Below, one piece after another: positions 16,539-23,128 of a stretch of 32,356 nt of DNA. The stretch spans positions 1-32,356 of the forward strand of contig JACPMP010000059.1 in NCBI GenBank assembly GCA_016185915.1. Direction: 5' to 3'. The DNA is from Candidatus Woesearchaeota archaeon (GTDB lineage: Archaea > Nanobdellota > Nanobdellia > Woesearchaeales > GW2011-AR4). Below the pieces are notes generated by a model. That model did not search any database and was not told where the DNA came from. It saw nothing but the letters and a program-made list of their open reading frames with translations. Position 1 is the first letter of the stretch. Each line of letters begins with the position of its first letter. Made by a program: the position numbers and the translations under genes.

Positions 16539-17042
16539 TTAAACAACACTTGAGAATACTTCTCCTTTTACTTGTCTTGCATAAGATGTGCCGCTAGCTA
16601 CTGTATTATAAGTAGTAGTCACTAAAACTTTTCCTTTTTCACCGGCAACAAAGCCAGCAGGGCCTGAGTTGCAGTTACTCCATAACAACTCATTAATCTG
16701 GCCTGAATTCATTGTTATTGGGACTGATTGGGGTGTTGAGCAAGAATAAACAGTTGTGCCTTCACTTCCCAAAGTTAGAGAAGAGATTTGTATTGCTTCA
16801 CCGACATTGTTTTTGAGCCGCACTTTGAATGTACCTGCTGTTGCTGATATTTGATAATCAAGGCATTGAAACTCTGCTCCAAAATTGCATCTATTTGGCA
16901 AAATTTTGCTTGGGTTTAATATTCCAAAATAAGCAAGAGTGCCTATCATAATCAATATAACCAGAAAAGCCCAGCCATAAGTAGTAAGAAATTCTAATGC
17001 AGCTTGACTTTTTTTAAATAGCTTATGTGGAGAGTTATCCAT
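16539..17042 (-). CDS. Pilin-like protein with class III signal peptide, tandem copy 2
   Basis: 167 residues. The signal FKKSQAALEFLTTYGWAFLV is followed by a long hydrophobic helix and the family features LPNRCNFG, FQCLDYQI, a VGEAI strand and NCNSGPAGFVAGEKGKVLV. It is a paralogue of the next gene upstream (17059-17553), most likely a filament subunit; the Cys residues after the helix probably form a disulfide in the head. DNA for the signal/helix region is identical in both copies over 83 bases (16924-17006 here). The two genes are 16 bases apart. Confidence 0.85.
   Translation of the reverse strand: MDNSPHKLFKKSQAALEFLTTYGWAFLVILIMIGTLAYFGILNPSKILPNRCNFGAEFQCLDYQISATAGTFKVRLKNNVGEAIQISSLTLGSEGTTVYSCSTPQSVPITMNSGQINELLWSNCNSGPAGFVAGEKGKVLVTTTYNTVASGTSYARQVKGEVFSSVV
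16924..17006 (-). repeat. 83-bp perfect direct repeat, copy in the second pilin
   Basis: Identical to 17444-17526 without a mismatch, including third codon positions. It covers the class III signal and most of the hydrophobic helix. Confidence 0.9.
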
Positions 17043-17058
17043 TTTTCATATTTTATAT

Positions 17059-17553
17059 TTATGTAACACTTGAGAAAACTTCACCCTTTACTTGCTTTGC
17101 ATAAGCAGAACCACTAGCCACAGTATTATAAGTTACTGTAACCAACACTTTTCCTTTTTCACCCGCAACAAAGCCGGCAGGGCCTGAATTACAGCCCCCC
17201 CAAGATAAATCTTTAGTTTCACCTGACTTCCATGCAGTCGGCATTGATGGTGGCACAGTGCATGTATATGCAGTTGTGCCTTCACTACTTAATGTTATAG
17301 CTGACACATCTATCAGCTCTCCTGCATTGTTCTTGAGCCTTAATTTGAATCCGCTCGTTGTTGCTGATATTTGATAATCAAGGCATATGAACTCTGAGCC
17401 CAAATTACACCTATTTGGAAGTACTTTGCTTGGGCTTAATATCCCAAAATAAGCAAGAGTGCCTATCATAATCAATATAACCAGAAAAGCCCAGCCATAA
17501 GTAGTAAGAAATTCTAATGCAGCTTGTGCTTTGCCAAATATTCTAATTTTCAT
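17059..17553 (-). CDS. Pilin-like protein with class III signal peptide, tandem copy 1
   Basis: 164 residues. GKAQAALEFLTTYGWAFLV gives the class III signal (cleavage after KA, glutamate at +5), then LPNRCNLG, FICLDYQI and CNSGPAGFVAGEKGKVLV. It is the partner of the pilin at 16539-17042: heads differ at many positions while the N-terminal helix is identical at DNA level. It starts 5 bases after the stop of the 70-residue membrane gene, so all three are probably one transcript. The high number of DPANN-type matches makes the pilin-like call firm; whether the product builds a pilus, an adhesion filament or an archaellum-like fibre is not shown. Confidence 0.85.
   Translation of the reverse strand: MKIRIFGKAQAALEFLTTYGWAFLVILIMIGTLAYFGILSPSKVLPNRCNLGSEFICLDYQISATTSGFKLRLKNNAGELIDVSAITLSSEGTTAYTCTVPPSMPTAWKSGETKDLSWGGCNSGPAGFVAGEKGKVLVTVTYNTVASGSAYAKQVKGEVFSSVT
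17444..17526 (-). repeat. 83-bp perfect direct repeat, copy in the first pilin
   Basis: Identical to 16924-17006. The heads of the two genes are clearly diverged on either side of matching protein motifs, so identity is limited to the N-terminal segment. Confidence 0.9.
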
Positions 17554-17558
17554 TAATA

Positions 17559-17771
17559 TCAGCTCTTTTTTTTAGTTTTCTCACTAAGGTTTTCTTTTAT
17601 CTGGAGTAAAACGCCAAATATGATTAGCAATAACAGAGCATTAACCAGCAATAAGCCTATACTCAAAACGCCTAAATTTACATCTTTGAACTGAGATGCT
17701 ATAAAAACTCCAATTAGCATAATTATAAAAACCACTGCCGTAGTTAAGAACTTGTGTTGGGCATGATTCAT
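17559..17771 (-). CDS. Small two-helix membrane protein
   Basis: 70 residues: a short basic N-terminus, two membrane helices (about 9-26 and 33-55) and a charged C-terminal tail ending KTKKKS. AAAGAGAG precedes the ATG. It is the first gene of the pilin transcript, with a good TATA-like box upstream and the first pilin 5 bases downstream. No family recognised; a helper for pilin insertion is a guess from position only. Confidence 0.6.
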   Translation of the reverse strand: MNHAQHKFLTTAVVFIIMLIGVFIASQFKDVNLGVLSIGLLLVNALLLLIIFGVLLQIKENLSEKTKKKS

Positions 17772-17800
17772 TTTTCTCTCTTTTTCAATTTTAATTCAGT

Positions 17801-17814
17801 TTATTATATATAAA
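17801..17814 (-). promoter_or_regulatory. TATA-like box for the pilin operon
   Basis: On the minus strand TTTATATATAATAA lies 30-43 bases before the ATG at 17771. This is the right spacing for an archaeal TATA box with a short leader. Confidence 0.5.
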
Positions 17815-17827
17815 CTTTTCTGTTTAT

Positions 17828-17968
17828 GGATACTGTTTAATCTTCAACATATAGCCAATTTTTTGATAATTTATTGGTTTTGCTATTTATCTTCTCGACT
17901 AAAAACCAATCATCAAATCGTAAAATTTCGCATTAATTCAACAATCTGCCGATAACTGAATAGTATCC
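17828..17968. other. Structured intergenic element upstream of the pilin operon
   Basis: Nested inverted repeats in a non-coding stretch: GGATACT (17828-17834) with AGTATCC (17962-17968); TTGAT (17863-17867) with ATCAA (17912-17916); ATTGGTTTT (17873-17881) with AAAACCAAT (17902-17910), leaving a 20-base loop. It lies upstream of the TATA-like box. Confidence 0.45.
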
Positions 17969-18005
17969 TGTTTATGAGAGAATAAATCCAAGTTCATGAA
18001 GTTAC

Positions 18006-18863
18006 TTATCTTTTCCTAAAAGCGTTATCCATTATTTCTTTATTATAACCGCTTGGTATTTTGCCTTTTGCAGCATAAACGTAGAGCGCAGTATTAAATA
18101 TCGAGTTAGCCACACTAAAGATAATGATTACACCCAGCAAGTAGATTACAGTAAGGAAAATTATTGGTATTATAAATGCAATACCTAAACTCGAAGTTAA
18201 AACTACTAAGATTACTGCTGTAACTATCCCAACAACCATAAACAAAAATTCTACTAAGCCAAGTCCGTAATACCCAATTAAGCTTTCACCCCAAGTTTTC
18301 TTTAATATTTCTACAGATTTTTTTATTGCATCTATAGGTCCTAAGTTATTATACACCATTCCCGGAACAACGAATATTGTGATAAGACTCCACATCATTC
18401 CTAAAACAGCGTTTTGTATTCTTAATAGTATCTCACCAACACCACCTAATTTTTCTGCCAATCTGTCAAACAATCTTAAAATAACCCCTAAAGTTGCGGA
18501 TATCAATGCCCATGTAAATATCAAATGAATCTTTGATGTGGTGAATTTGATGCTTTCACCAAATGTTGCATTGCCCCCTTCAAATCTTTTTTTAGTGGTG
18601 TAAACAACACAAACATTGAAGAAAGTAGTAATGAATGATAATACAAGATATGCGATAAATAACAAGAAATATTCCATAACACCAAAAACAGGACTTACCC
18701 CATTTAAAAGTGCAACGATTATTGACGGAAATAGTATAGCTATTATGAATATTATTGATAACACACCTGACAATATAGGAAATAGTAATAGCTCTCTATC
18801 TTGTTTGATTACACTGAAACTTAATCGAGTTATTGCCCAGCTTCTTGAAAACGCATTTGCCAT
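18006..18863 (-). CDS. DUF6159-like multi-pass membrane protein
   Basis: 285 residues. The N-terminus FSRSWAITRLSFSVIKQDRE followed by LLLFPILSG is characteristic of the DUF6159 family as I remember it. Six or so membrane segments follow, with a GPIDAIKKSVEILKKTWGES cytoplasmic loop in the middle and a short basic tail. The family occurs in bacteria and archaea and has no defined function. It is transcribed divergently from the lipoprotein at 18995 and is not clearly part of the surface cluster. Confidence 0.7.
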   Translation of the reverse strand: MANAFSRSWAITRLSFSVIKQDRELLLFPILSGVLSIIFIIAILFPSIIVALLNGVSPVFGVMEYFLLFIAYLVLSFITTFFNVCVVYTTKKRFEGGNATFGESIKFTTSKIHLIFTWALISATLGVILRLFDRLAEKLGGVGEILLRIQNAVLGMMWSLITIFVVPGMVYNNLGPIDAIKKSVEILKKTWGESLIGYYGLGLVEFLFMVVGIVTAVILVVLTSSLGIAFIIPIIFLTVIYLLGVIIIFSVANSIFNTALYVYAAKGKIPSGYNKEIMDNAFRKR

Positions 18864-18994
18864 ATAATGAAATAGAAAGACAATAAGTATTAAAATGTTA
18901 TGGTGCTGTAAAAACTAAAACTTTCACTATTCTTCCGAAAACAATAAATAGGACTTCTTATTAGTTTTGTGCCTCATAAGTTGATTTGGTGATA

Positions 18995-19672
18995 ATGTTG
19001 AAAAAAATTTTTTTAATTAGCGTACTGCTTTTTATCGTAAGCTGCACACAAATAAAGGGCTTTGATTATGGTGTTAAGCAGATTAGTAAACTTAATTCTA
19101 GATATAATACAACTATGGAAACCTACCCAAATAATATAAAACAAATTGGCTTAATGCTAAATGATTTTGAAGAGCTCAAGAAAATTCAATTGGAGAAAAA
19201 TCAAGAACCATTCAATTACATCATCAATTACAGAATACTTAATCTTGAAGCTGAAAGGCTATATATCGAAGGGCAGAAATATGGTGATGCTGGAACTACT
19301 AAAAAGGGTTTTGGATGTAAACCAAGACCGCTTATAATTGAATCAGTCTTTTTGAGAAATAGCTCGGCAATGAAGGGTTTTGAAGCAGTTAACTTATTAC
19401 GGGAATTTGTCGGTAAATACCCAAAAGAGGCAAATTTGGCGGGCTTATCTTTTAAAAATGCATTATTCCTCAATGCAACTTTCTATCAAATCTCAAGAGA
19501 CGCAAGAAGTGACAGCAGTATAATCAATCGTTTTTGCCCTGCAAATGTGACCTTAGAAATTTATCAGCAAGAATTCAGAAAAAAGACAAATATGAGTGAA
19601 GATTTCATCAACAATTTAAGTTATGAGGAAGCAGTGCCTATTTGGAAGAAATTAAGAGGTATCGAAAAATAA
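18995..19672 (+). CDS. Predicted lipoprotein of unknown function
   Basis: 225 residues from the ATG at 18995; in-frame TTG and GTG codons lie just upstream, but the GGTGAT there is the likely ribosome site. The signal MLKKIFLISVLLFIVSCTQI carries a lipobox (IVSC), so the mature protein would start with a lipid-modified Cys. The rest is mostly helical (EELKKIQLEKNQ, LNLEAERLYIEGQKYG), with two further cysteines and a C-terminal EAVPIWKKLRG. The helical content resembles tetratricopeptide-type scaffolds but no repeat is clear. Possibly expressed with the zinc-ribbon gene 45 bases downstream. Confidence 0.7.
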   Translation: MLKKIFLISVLLFIVSCTQIKGFDYGVKQISKLNSRYNTTMETYPNNIKQIGLMLNDFEELKKIQLEKNQEPFNYIINYRILNLEAERLYIEGQKYGDAGTTKKGFGCKPRPLIIESVFLRNSSAMKGFEAVNLLREFVGKYPKEANLAGLSFKNALFLNATFYQISRDARSDSSIINRFCPANVTLEIYQQEFRKKTNMSEDFINNLSYEEAVPIWKKLRGIEK

Positions 19673-19717
19673 TAGATTTTTCGGAACCTCCTCGTAAACT
19701 CGGAGGTATAACTTAAG

Positions 19718-20137
19718 ATGTCATTAAAAAAACCTACTAGTGTGGAAGAGTGTGTTTATTTCACTAATAGGACAATAGATTCTGGCAGAGCCATGGCATG
19801 GGTTTTCAGAAAGGAATGCCCAAAGTGTAAAAAAGGATTTATGGGCAAACCACAAAAAAAAGGCGGCAAAATTGATAAGAAAGCAGACCATTATGTTTGC
19901 TATTTATGTGATTACAAGGAGACAAATGAGCAAGTGGAAACTAGCTTAGTCCTTAATGTTGAATACAAATGCCCGCATTGCGGAAATGAGGGTGAAACAA
20001 CTACTGAGTACAAAAGAAAAAGCTTTGAGGGAGTTCCTTCTTTCGTTTTTGAATGCCAGAAGTGCCATAAAAAGATTGGATTGACGAAAAAGATGAAGGA
20101 ATCGAAGAAGAAAGGAAAAGAAGATTTGGATGAATAG
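19718..20137 (+). CDS. Double zinc-ribbon protein
   Basis: 139 residues with GGAGGT upstream. Two Cys4 zinc sites are visible: CPKCKKG with CYLCDY (residues about 34-66), and CPHCGNEGE with CQKCHKK (about 84-117). The C-terminus is a lysine-rich tail (KKMKESKKKGKEDLDE). Such proteins bind nucleic acid or act as small subunits of RNA-processing or transcription complexes; the family is common in DPANN archaea but uncharacterised to my knowledge. An intrinsic role in translation or transcription is inference. Confidence 0.72.
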   Translation: MSLKKPTSVEECVYFTNRTIDSGRAMAWVFRKECPKCKKGFMGKPQKKGGKIDKKADHYVCYLCDYKETNEQVETSLVLNVEYKCPHCGNEGETTTEYKRKSFEGVPSFVFECQKCHKKIGLTKKMKESKKKGKEDLDE

Positions 20138-20261
20138 GTTAAATTGATTTTTCATTGATATAAGATTAGAGTTTTGCTTTATTATTTACATTCTCCCATG
20201 ACACATTCTATGCCTTTGCCATTAATTTTTAATCAACAACAATAACAAATAAAAAAATTAA

Positions 20262-20360
20262 TTATTTGTTCCCTTTCTTAAATATATCTTCAACCTTTTT
20301 CCAGTTGACAACATTCCACCAATTCTTTAAGTAATCGGCTCGTCTGTTTTGGTACCCCAT
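20262..20360 (-). pseudogene. Relic of the 3' end of a superoxide dismutase gene
   Basis: A 32-codon frame reads YQNRRADYLKNWWNVVNWKK and ends in a lysine-rich tail and TAA. This matches the conserved C-terminal helix of Fe/Mn superoxide dismutase, including the WWNVVNW block of the intact copy at 23129-23737. Everything 5' of this is missing and replaced by the deoxyribosyltransferase-like gene, whose stop codon touches the relic. It has the orientation of the intact SOD. The protein differs from the intact copy at about half of the positions, so the two were not duplicated recently. Confidence 0.8.
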
Positions 20361-20361
20361 T

Positions 20362-20817
20362 TTAGTAGGTCTCTCTAAATTTTCTACTTATGTTCAGTTC
20401 TCTAACTTCAAGCCACCAGGATGGTATCTTTAAATCTAATTTTTCGAGCAATTGATTTAGGTGATTTATTCTGAAAAATCTCTTAATATTTTTCCCAGAG
20501 ATACAAACAAATACTGGTTTGTTATGTTTTAAGGCTAAATCTATTTCTGAAATAGCCCCTAAAGTAAAAGTTGTATCTATTTCTAATGGCAATGGTAAGA
20601 TATACAATAATGCGTCTGATTCTTTAACAATATCAAAACATTCATTCATTAGTTTATTCCCATTATTATTTTGATTAATTTCTGTAAAAGGATTAAAGAA
20701 TAAATGGTTTTTGTACTTAGAATTAGTTGAGATTAATTTACTTTTTGCCGATTTAATTCTATTTCTTTCTTTGCCCTTTAAAATTAAAGGCATTGCAACA
20801 TAAATTTTCTTTTTCAT
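20362..20817 (-). CDS. Nucleoside 2-deoxyribosyltransferase-like protein
   Basis: 151 residues. The Rossmann-like pattern KKIYVAMPLI at the start, then ESDALLYILPLPLE in the middle and TLGAISEIDLALKHNKPVFV fits the nucleoside 2-deoxyribosyltransferase fold; the Glu in SEIDLA is in the place of the catalytic nucleophile. Relatives either swap or hydrolyse bases from (deoxy)nucleosides or NAD-like molecules. The gene overlaps the upstream one by ATGA and is the last of a three-gene minus operon. Its end abuts the SOD relic. The enzyme class is likely, the substrate is open. Confidence 0.6.
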   Translation of the reverse strand: MKKKIYVAMPLILKGKERNRIKSAKSKLISTNSKYKNHLFFNPFTEINQNNNGNKLMNECFDIVKESDALLYILPLPLEIDTTFTLGAISEIDLALKHNKPVFVCISGKNIKRFFRINHLNQLLEKLDLKIPSWWLEVRELNISRKFRETY

Positions 20818-21230
20818 CCTAGTTTATTCTCTATCCACAATTTTCTTTCTTCTGGTGATAATGTTTCTAAAAACCGCTCGGAATAAATACCTTTAAGAGT
20901 GGACTCGTCACTTTTCCAATATCTATACTCAACTTTATCATTATTCTTATACCTCTCTGCTAGCTCAAATTTTCTGGAATCGTCAACATCATATAGACAT
21001 AAAACATAATCTTCCCCTTTCTTATGTTCATCCGTATTAATTTTAGCATGAAAGAATCCGTCTTTTTCTAACTCTTCAATTGCTATTTTATTTAATTCAT
21101 CTTTGTATTCAGAAAAAAATAAATATTTGCCAGTTATTTTAGGCTCTTTTTTAGAAATTTTTATGTAGTAATGCCAGTATTCATCATCTACTCTAATAAC
21201 ATTTTTTGATACCCTTTTTGGTTTTTGCAT
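20814..21230 (-). CDS. Uncharacterised protein of the exonuclease operon
   Basis: 138 residues from the ATG at 21230, preceded by GAGTGAT. No signal or membrane segment. The pattern KYLFFSEYKDELNKIAIEEL, then GEDYVLCLYDVDDSRKFELA and YRYWKSDESTLKGIYS recalls the DUF1917 / 'putative phosphothreonine lyase' proteins of archaea (Bles03-like), but this is from memory and weak. Charged and soluble. It sits between a DEDDy exonuclease and a deoxyribosyltransferase-like gene, overlapping the latter by four bases, so it probably acts with them. Confidence 0.55.
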   Translation of the reverse strand: MQKPKRVSKNVIRVDDEYWHYYIKISKKEPKITGKYLFFSEYKDELNKIAIEELEKDGFFHAKINTDEHKKGEDYVLCLYDVDDSRKFELAERYKNNDKVEYRYWKSDESTLKGIYSERFLETLSPEERKLWIENKLG

Positions 21231-21298
21231 AATCACTCAATTAACTTATATGTATTTGATTCTATTTTTTGCAAAAATTCTAAAAGTGCTTCTGTTTT

Positions 21299-21958
21299 TC
21301 ATTCATTTACTAACATTTTTTCAGTAATCAAGAAAGTATTTACTGCATCTGCTTCACAATACTCACGAAAAGCTTCTGGGTTTTCTTTCCACAATTTTTT
21401 AATAAGTTTTCCTTTATCAGGGTTGTTAGGAATATGTTCTTTTCCAGTCTTTAGTGGTAATCCTGAAAATGCACTATGTGTTATCAAATCTGATAAACTC
21501 CAAGGTTTGTACAAACCATTATTGTAACTCTTCATAAATATTGATGCAATAGTGGATGCCTCAATTGAAGGAGCATTTAAAAAATCCTTAATTTTCCAAT
21601 ATTGTTGAGATAATTTTTCTCCATTTTTAAAGTAGTCTTCAAATTTTTTCAATCTATAAGCAACTACAGGATGGTCATAGGTCATTGCAAAATAACCAAT
21701 TCTTACATACTTGTAACCTATACTTCGTAAAAGTATACCAAATTCTTTCATAATTTCAACTTCTGCAAGTTCTGTTTCCTCTTTCTTTATGAATGATTTG
21801 CAAACGAGTTTATTAGTCATATCACGATATGCCACCGTTATCGAAAGAAGTGGCTCTCCTTTCATCATGTCGCTAGTTTTGGGTACATCTGTTTCAATAT
21901 CCCAAGAGATTTTAGTTCCTGGCGTTAACCATATATGTTTTCCTTGGTCCAAATCCAT
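21299..21958 (-). CDS. DEDDy 3'-5' exonuclease-like protein (DNA polymerase B proofreading-type)
   Basis: 219 residues. All three exonuclease motifs are visible: Exo I SWDIETD (about residues 18-24), Exo II VRIGYFAMTYDHPVV (about 85-99), and Exo III YCEADAVNTF with the Y-x3-D spacing of the DEDDy class near residue 200. There is no polymerase part, so it is a stand-alone exonuclease of the type annotated as PolB-like 3'-5' exonuclease. It is the first gene of a three-gene operon, with a TATA-like box at 22017-22030. The frame stops at TGA, but 21 further coding-like codons continue in frame to another TGA at 21233, two bases before the next gene's ATG. Confidence 0.75.
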   Translation of the reverse strand: MDLDQGKHIWLTPGTKISWDIETDVPKTSDMMKGEPLLSITVAYRDMTNKLVCKSFIKKEETELAEVEIMKEFGILLRSIGYKYVRIGYFAMTYDHPVVAYRLKKFEDYFKNGEKLSQQYWKIKDFLNAPSIEASTIASIFMKSYNNGLYKPWSLSDLITHSAFSGLPLKTGKEHIPNNPDKGKLIKKLWKENPEAFREYCEADAVNTFLITEKMLVNE

Positions 21959-22016
21959 TTTTACCCCAATTTAGCTTTATTTTCTATACTTATTTGTTAA
22001 AAGATGAAAGTTATAC

Positions 22017-22030
22017 TTATTTATATATCT
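22017..22030 (-). promoter_or_regulatory. TATA-like box for the exonuclease operon
   Basis: On the minus strand GATATATAAATAAG lies about 60-70 bases before the exonuclease ATG, next to the repeat at 22041-22058. Confidence 0.5.
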
Positions 22031-22040
22031 CACGTCTCTT

Positions 22041-22119
22041 TGTCCAGTGTCCAGTGCTTTTTTACAATATAGAAAAAAATACTTTTAAGGTTTATAGATA
22101 AGCAAATTTGCACTGGACA
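22041..22119. promoter_or_regulatory. Shared operator between divergent promoters
   Basis: TGTCCAGTG (22041-22049) and TGTCCAGTGC (22049-22058) overlap by one base as a direct repeat, and the exact inverse GCACTGGACA stands at 22110-22119. The sites lie between the TATA-like boxes at 22017-22030 (minus) and 22130-22142 (plus), each about 10 bases from one box. A palindrome GCAAATTTGC (22102-22111) touches the right site. This fits co-regulation of the exonuclease operon and the LAGLIDADG gene. Confidence 0.6.
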
Positions 22120-22129
22120 TCTCTGCCTA

Positions 22130-22142
22130 AAATATATAAAGG
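22130..22142 (+). promoter_or_regulatory. TATA-like box for the LAGLIDADG gene
   Basis: AAATATATAAAGG on the plus strand. A start about 25 bases on would place the transcript's 5' end just before the hairpin at 22161. Confidence 0.5.
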
Positions 22143-22160
22143 CATTCTACATCTGAAATT

Positions 22161-22295
22161 GAAAAAGAGAACACGCAAAACTGCCAAATTAAGCCTTTCT
22201 GTCTTCGACAAGAAAGCCTTTTACGCAGTTTCGCTTAACGTTCTCTTTTTCCTTAATTCCAAAGTCTTTGGAAAACAAAAAACTTTGGAGGGTGA
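22161..22295 (+). promoter_or_regulatory. Structured 5' leader with a possible ribosome-site switch
   Basis: A 91-base imperfect hairpin spans 22161-22251: GAAAAAGAGAAC (22161-22172) with GTTCTCTTTTTC (22240-22251), GCAAAACTGC (22175-22184) with GCAGTTTCGC (22225-22234, one mismatch), and AAGCCTTTCTGTC with GACAAGAAAGCCTT around a TTC loop. After it, TTCCAAAG (22257-22264) can pair with CTTTGGAA (22266-22273), or TCCAAAGT (22258-22265) with ACTTTGGA (22282-22289). The second choice covers the start of the GGAGGGTGA ribosome site (22287-22295), so the two helices exclude each other. Confidence 0.5.
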
Positions 22296-22300
22296 TTAAA

Positions 22301-23128
22301 ATGAAAATAAGGATTAGGAAAAATCATGAATTAAGATTGAAAGCTTTTGATTTGATGAATGAACTTAAAAGTAATAATCTTACTCAAAAGGAGGTTATAG
22401 ATAAAATCTATGCAGAATTTGGTGTACCGAGAGGAACTTTGTATAGTTGGTATGCAAATAGAGATTATCCGTATGGGCGAAGAGGTAGAGAAGTTACTAA
22501 AAATCCTGAGTTATTCTATGTTTTAGGTGCCCTATTAGGAGATGGGTGTATTTATTACTGGAAGAAACTCAATAGGCATATTATAAACATTGCTGGTGAA
22601 AAAGAGTTTACAGAGAAATATGCAGACAAATTATCAAAATGCACCAGAAACAGAGTTAAAAACTATATAAACAGGAACAATAATGTTTGGTTTGTAAATA
22701 TTGGCAACCTTCAACTTTATTTTCTATTCCAACAAATAAGAGGAGACCTCAAAGTATTACGTAACCTTCTTGCAAAAGGAGATTACTACAAAAATTCTCT
22801 ACAGCTAATAGAAGGTTTTTTTGACGCTGAGGGTTGTATTAAGATTATAAAAGAAAAAGTGAGAAAAACTCCTAAAATATGCCCGGATATTTGCTGTACA
22901 AATTATGAAATTTTAGAATTGATAAGAAAACTTTTACAAGAGCATCTAAATATTGAAGCAAGATATTCAATTCAAAAAGCAGATGGTATCAAAAATAAGA
23001 AAGTTGCTTATCATTTAAGAATTTATAAAAAGGAATTTGTAAGAAAATTTTTTGAAAATATCAGTACAATAAAGTTAAAAAATGAAAAAATTGCTTATGT
23101 TGAAAATTGGTTAAACAATGGTTTATGA
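22301..23128 (+). CDS. Free-standing LAGLIDADG endonuclease-like protein with N-terminal HTH
   Basis: 275 residues from the ATG at 22301, with GGAGGGTGA in place. Residues 1-65 include a helix-turn-helix (LTQKEVIDKIYAEFGVPRGT then LYSWYANRDYP). Two LAGLIDADG helices follow: LGALLGDGCIY (about 78-88) and IEGFFDAEGCIKI (about 174-186), each ending in the acidic residue needed for DNA cleavage, so the protein is a single-chain homing endonuclease or a regulator derived from one. It is not inside an intron or intein. Its stop codon directly abuts that of the convergent SOD gene. The HTH makes it a candidate for binding the operator at 22041-22119. Confidence 0.8.
   Translation: MKIRIRKNHELRLKAFDLMNELKSNNLTQKEVIDKIYAEFGVPRGTLYSWYANRDYPYGRRGREVTKNPELFYVLGALLGDGCIYYWKKLNRHIINIAGEKEFTEKYADKLSKCTRNRVKNYINRNNNVWFVNIGNLQLYFLFQQIRGDLKVLRNLLAKGDYYKNSLQLIEGFFDAEGCIKIIKEKVRKTPKICPDICCTNYEILELIRKLLQEHLNIEARYSIQKADGIKNKKVAYHLRIYKKEFVRKFFENISTIKLKNEKIAYVENWLNNGL

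Noticed and set aside
22108..22299. A 63-codon plus-strand frame upstream of the LAGLIDADG gene
   Set aside because: It runs through both arms of the long hairpin and has no ribosome site; the inverted repeat explains its composition.
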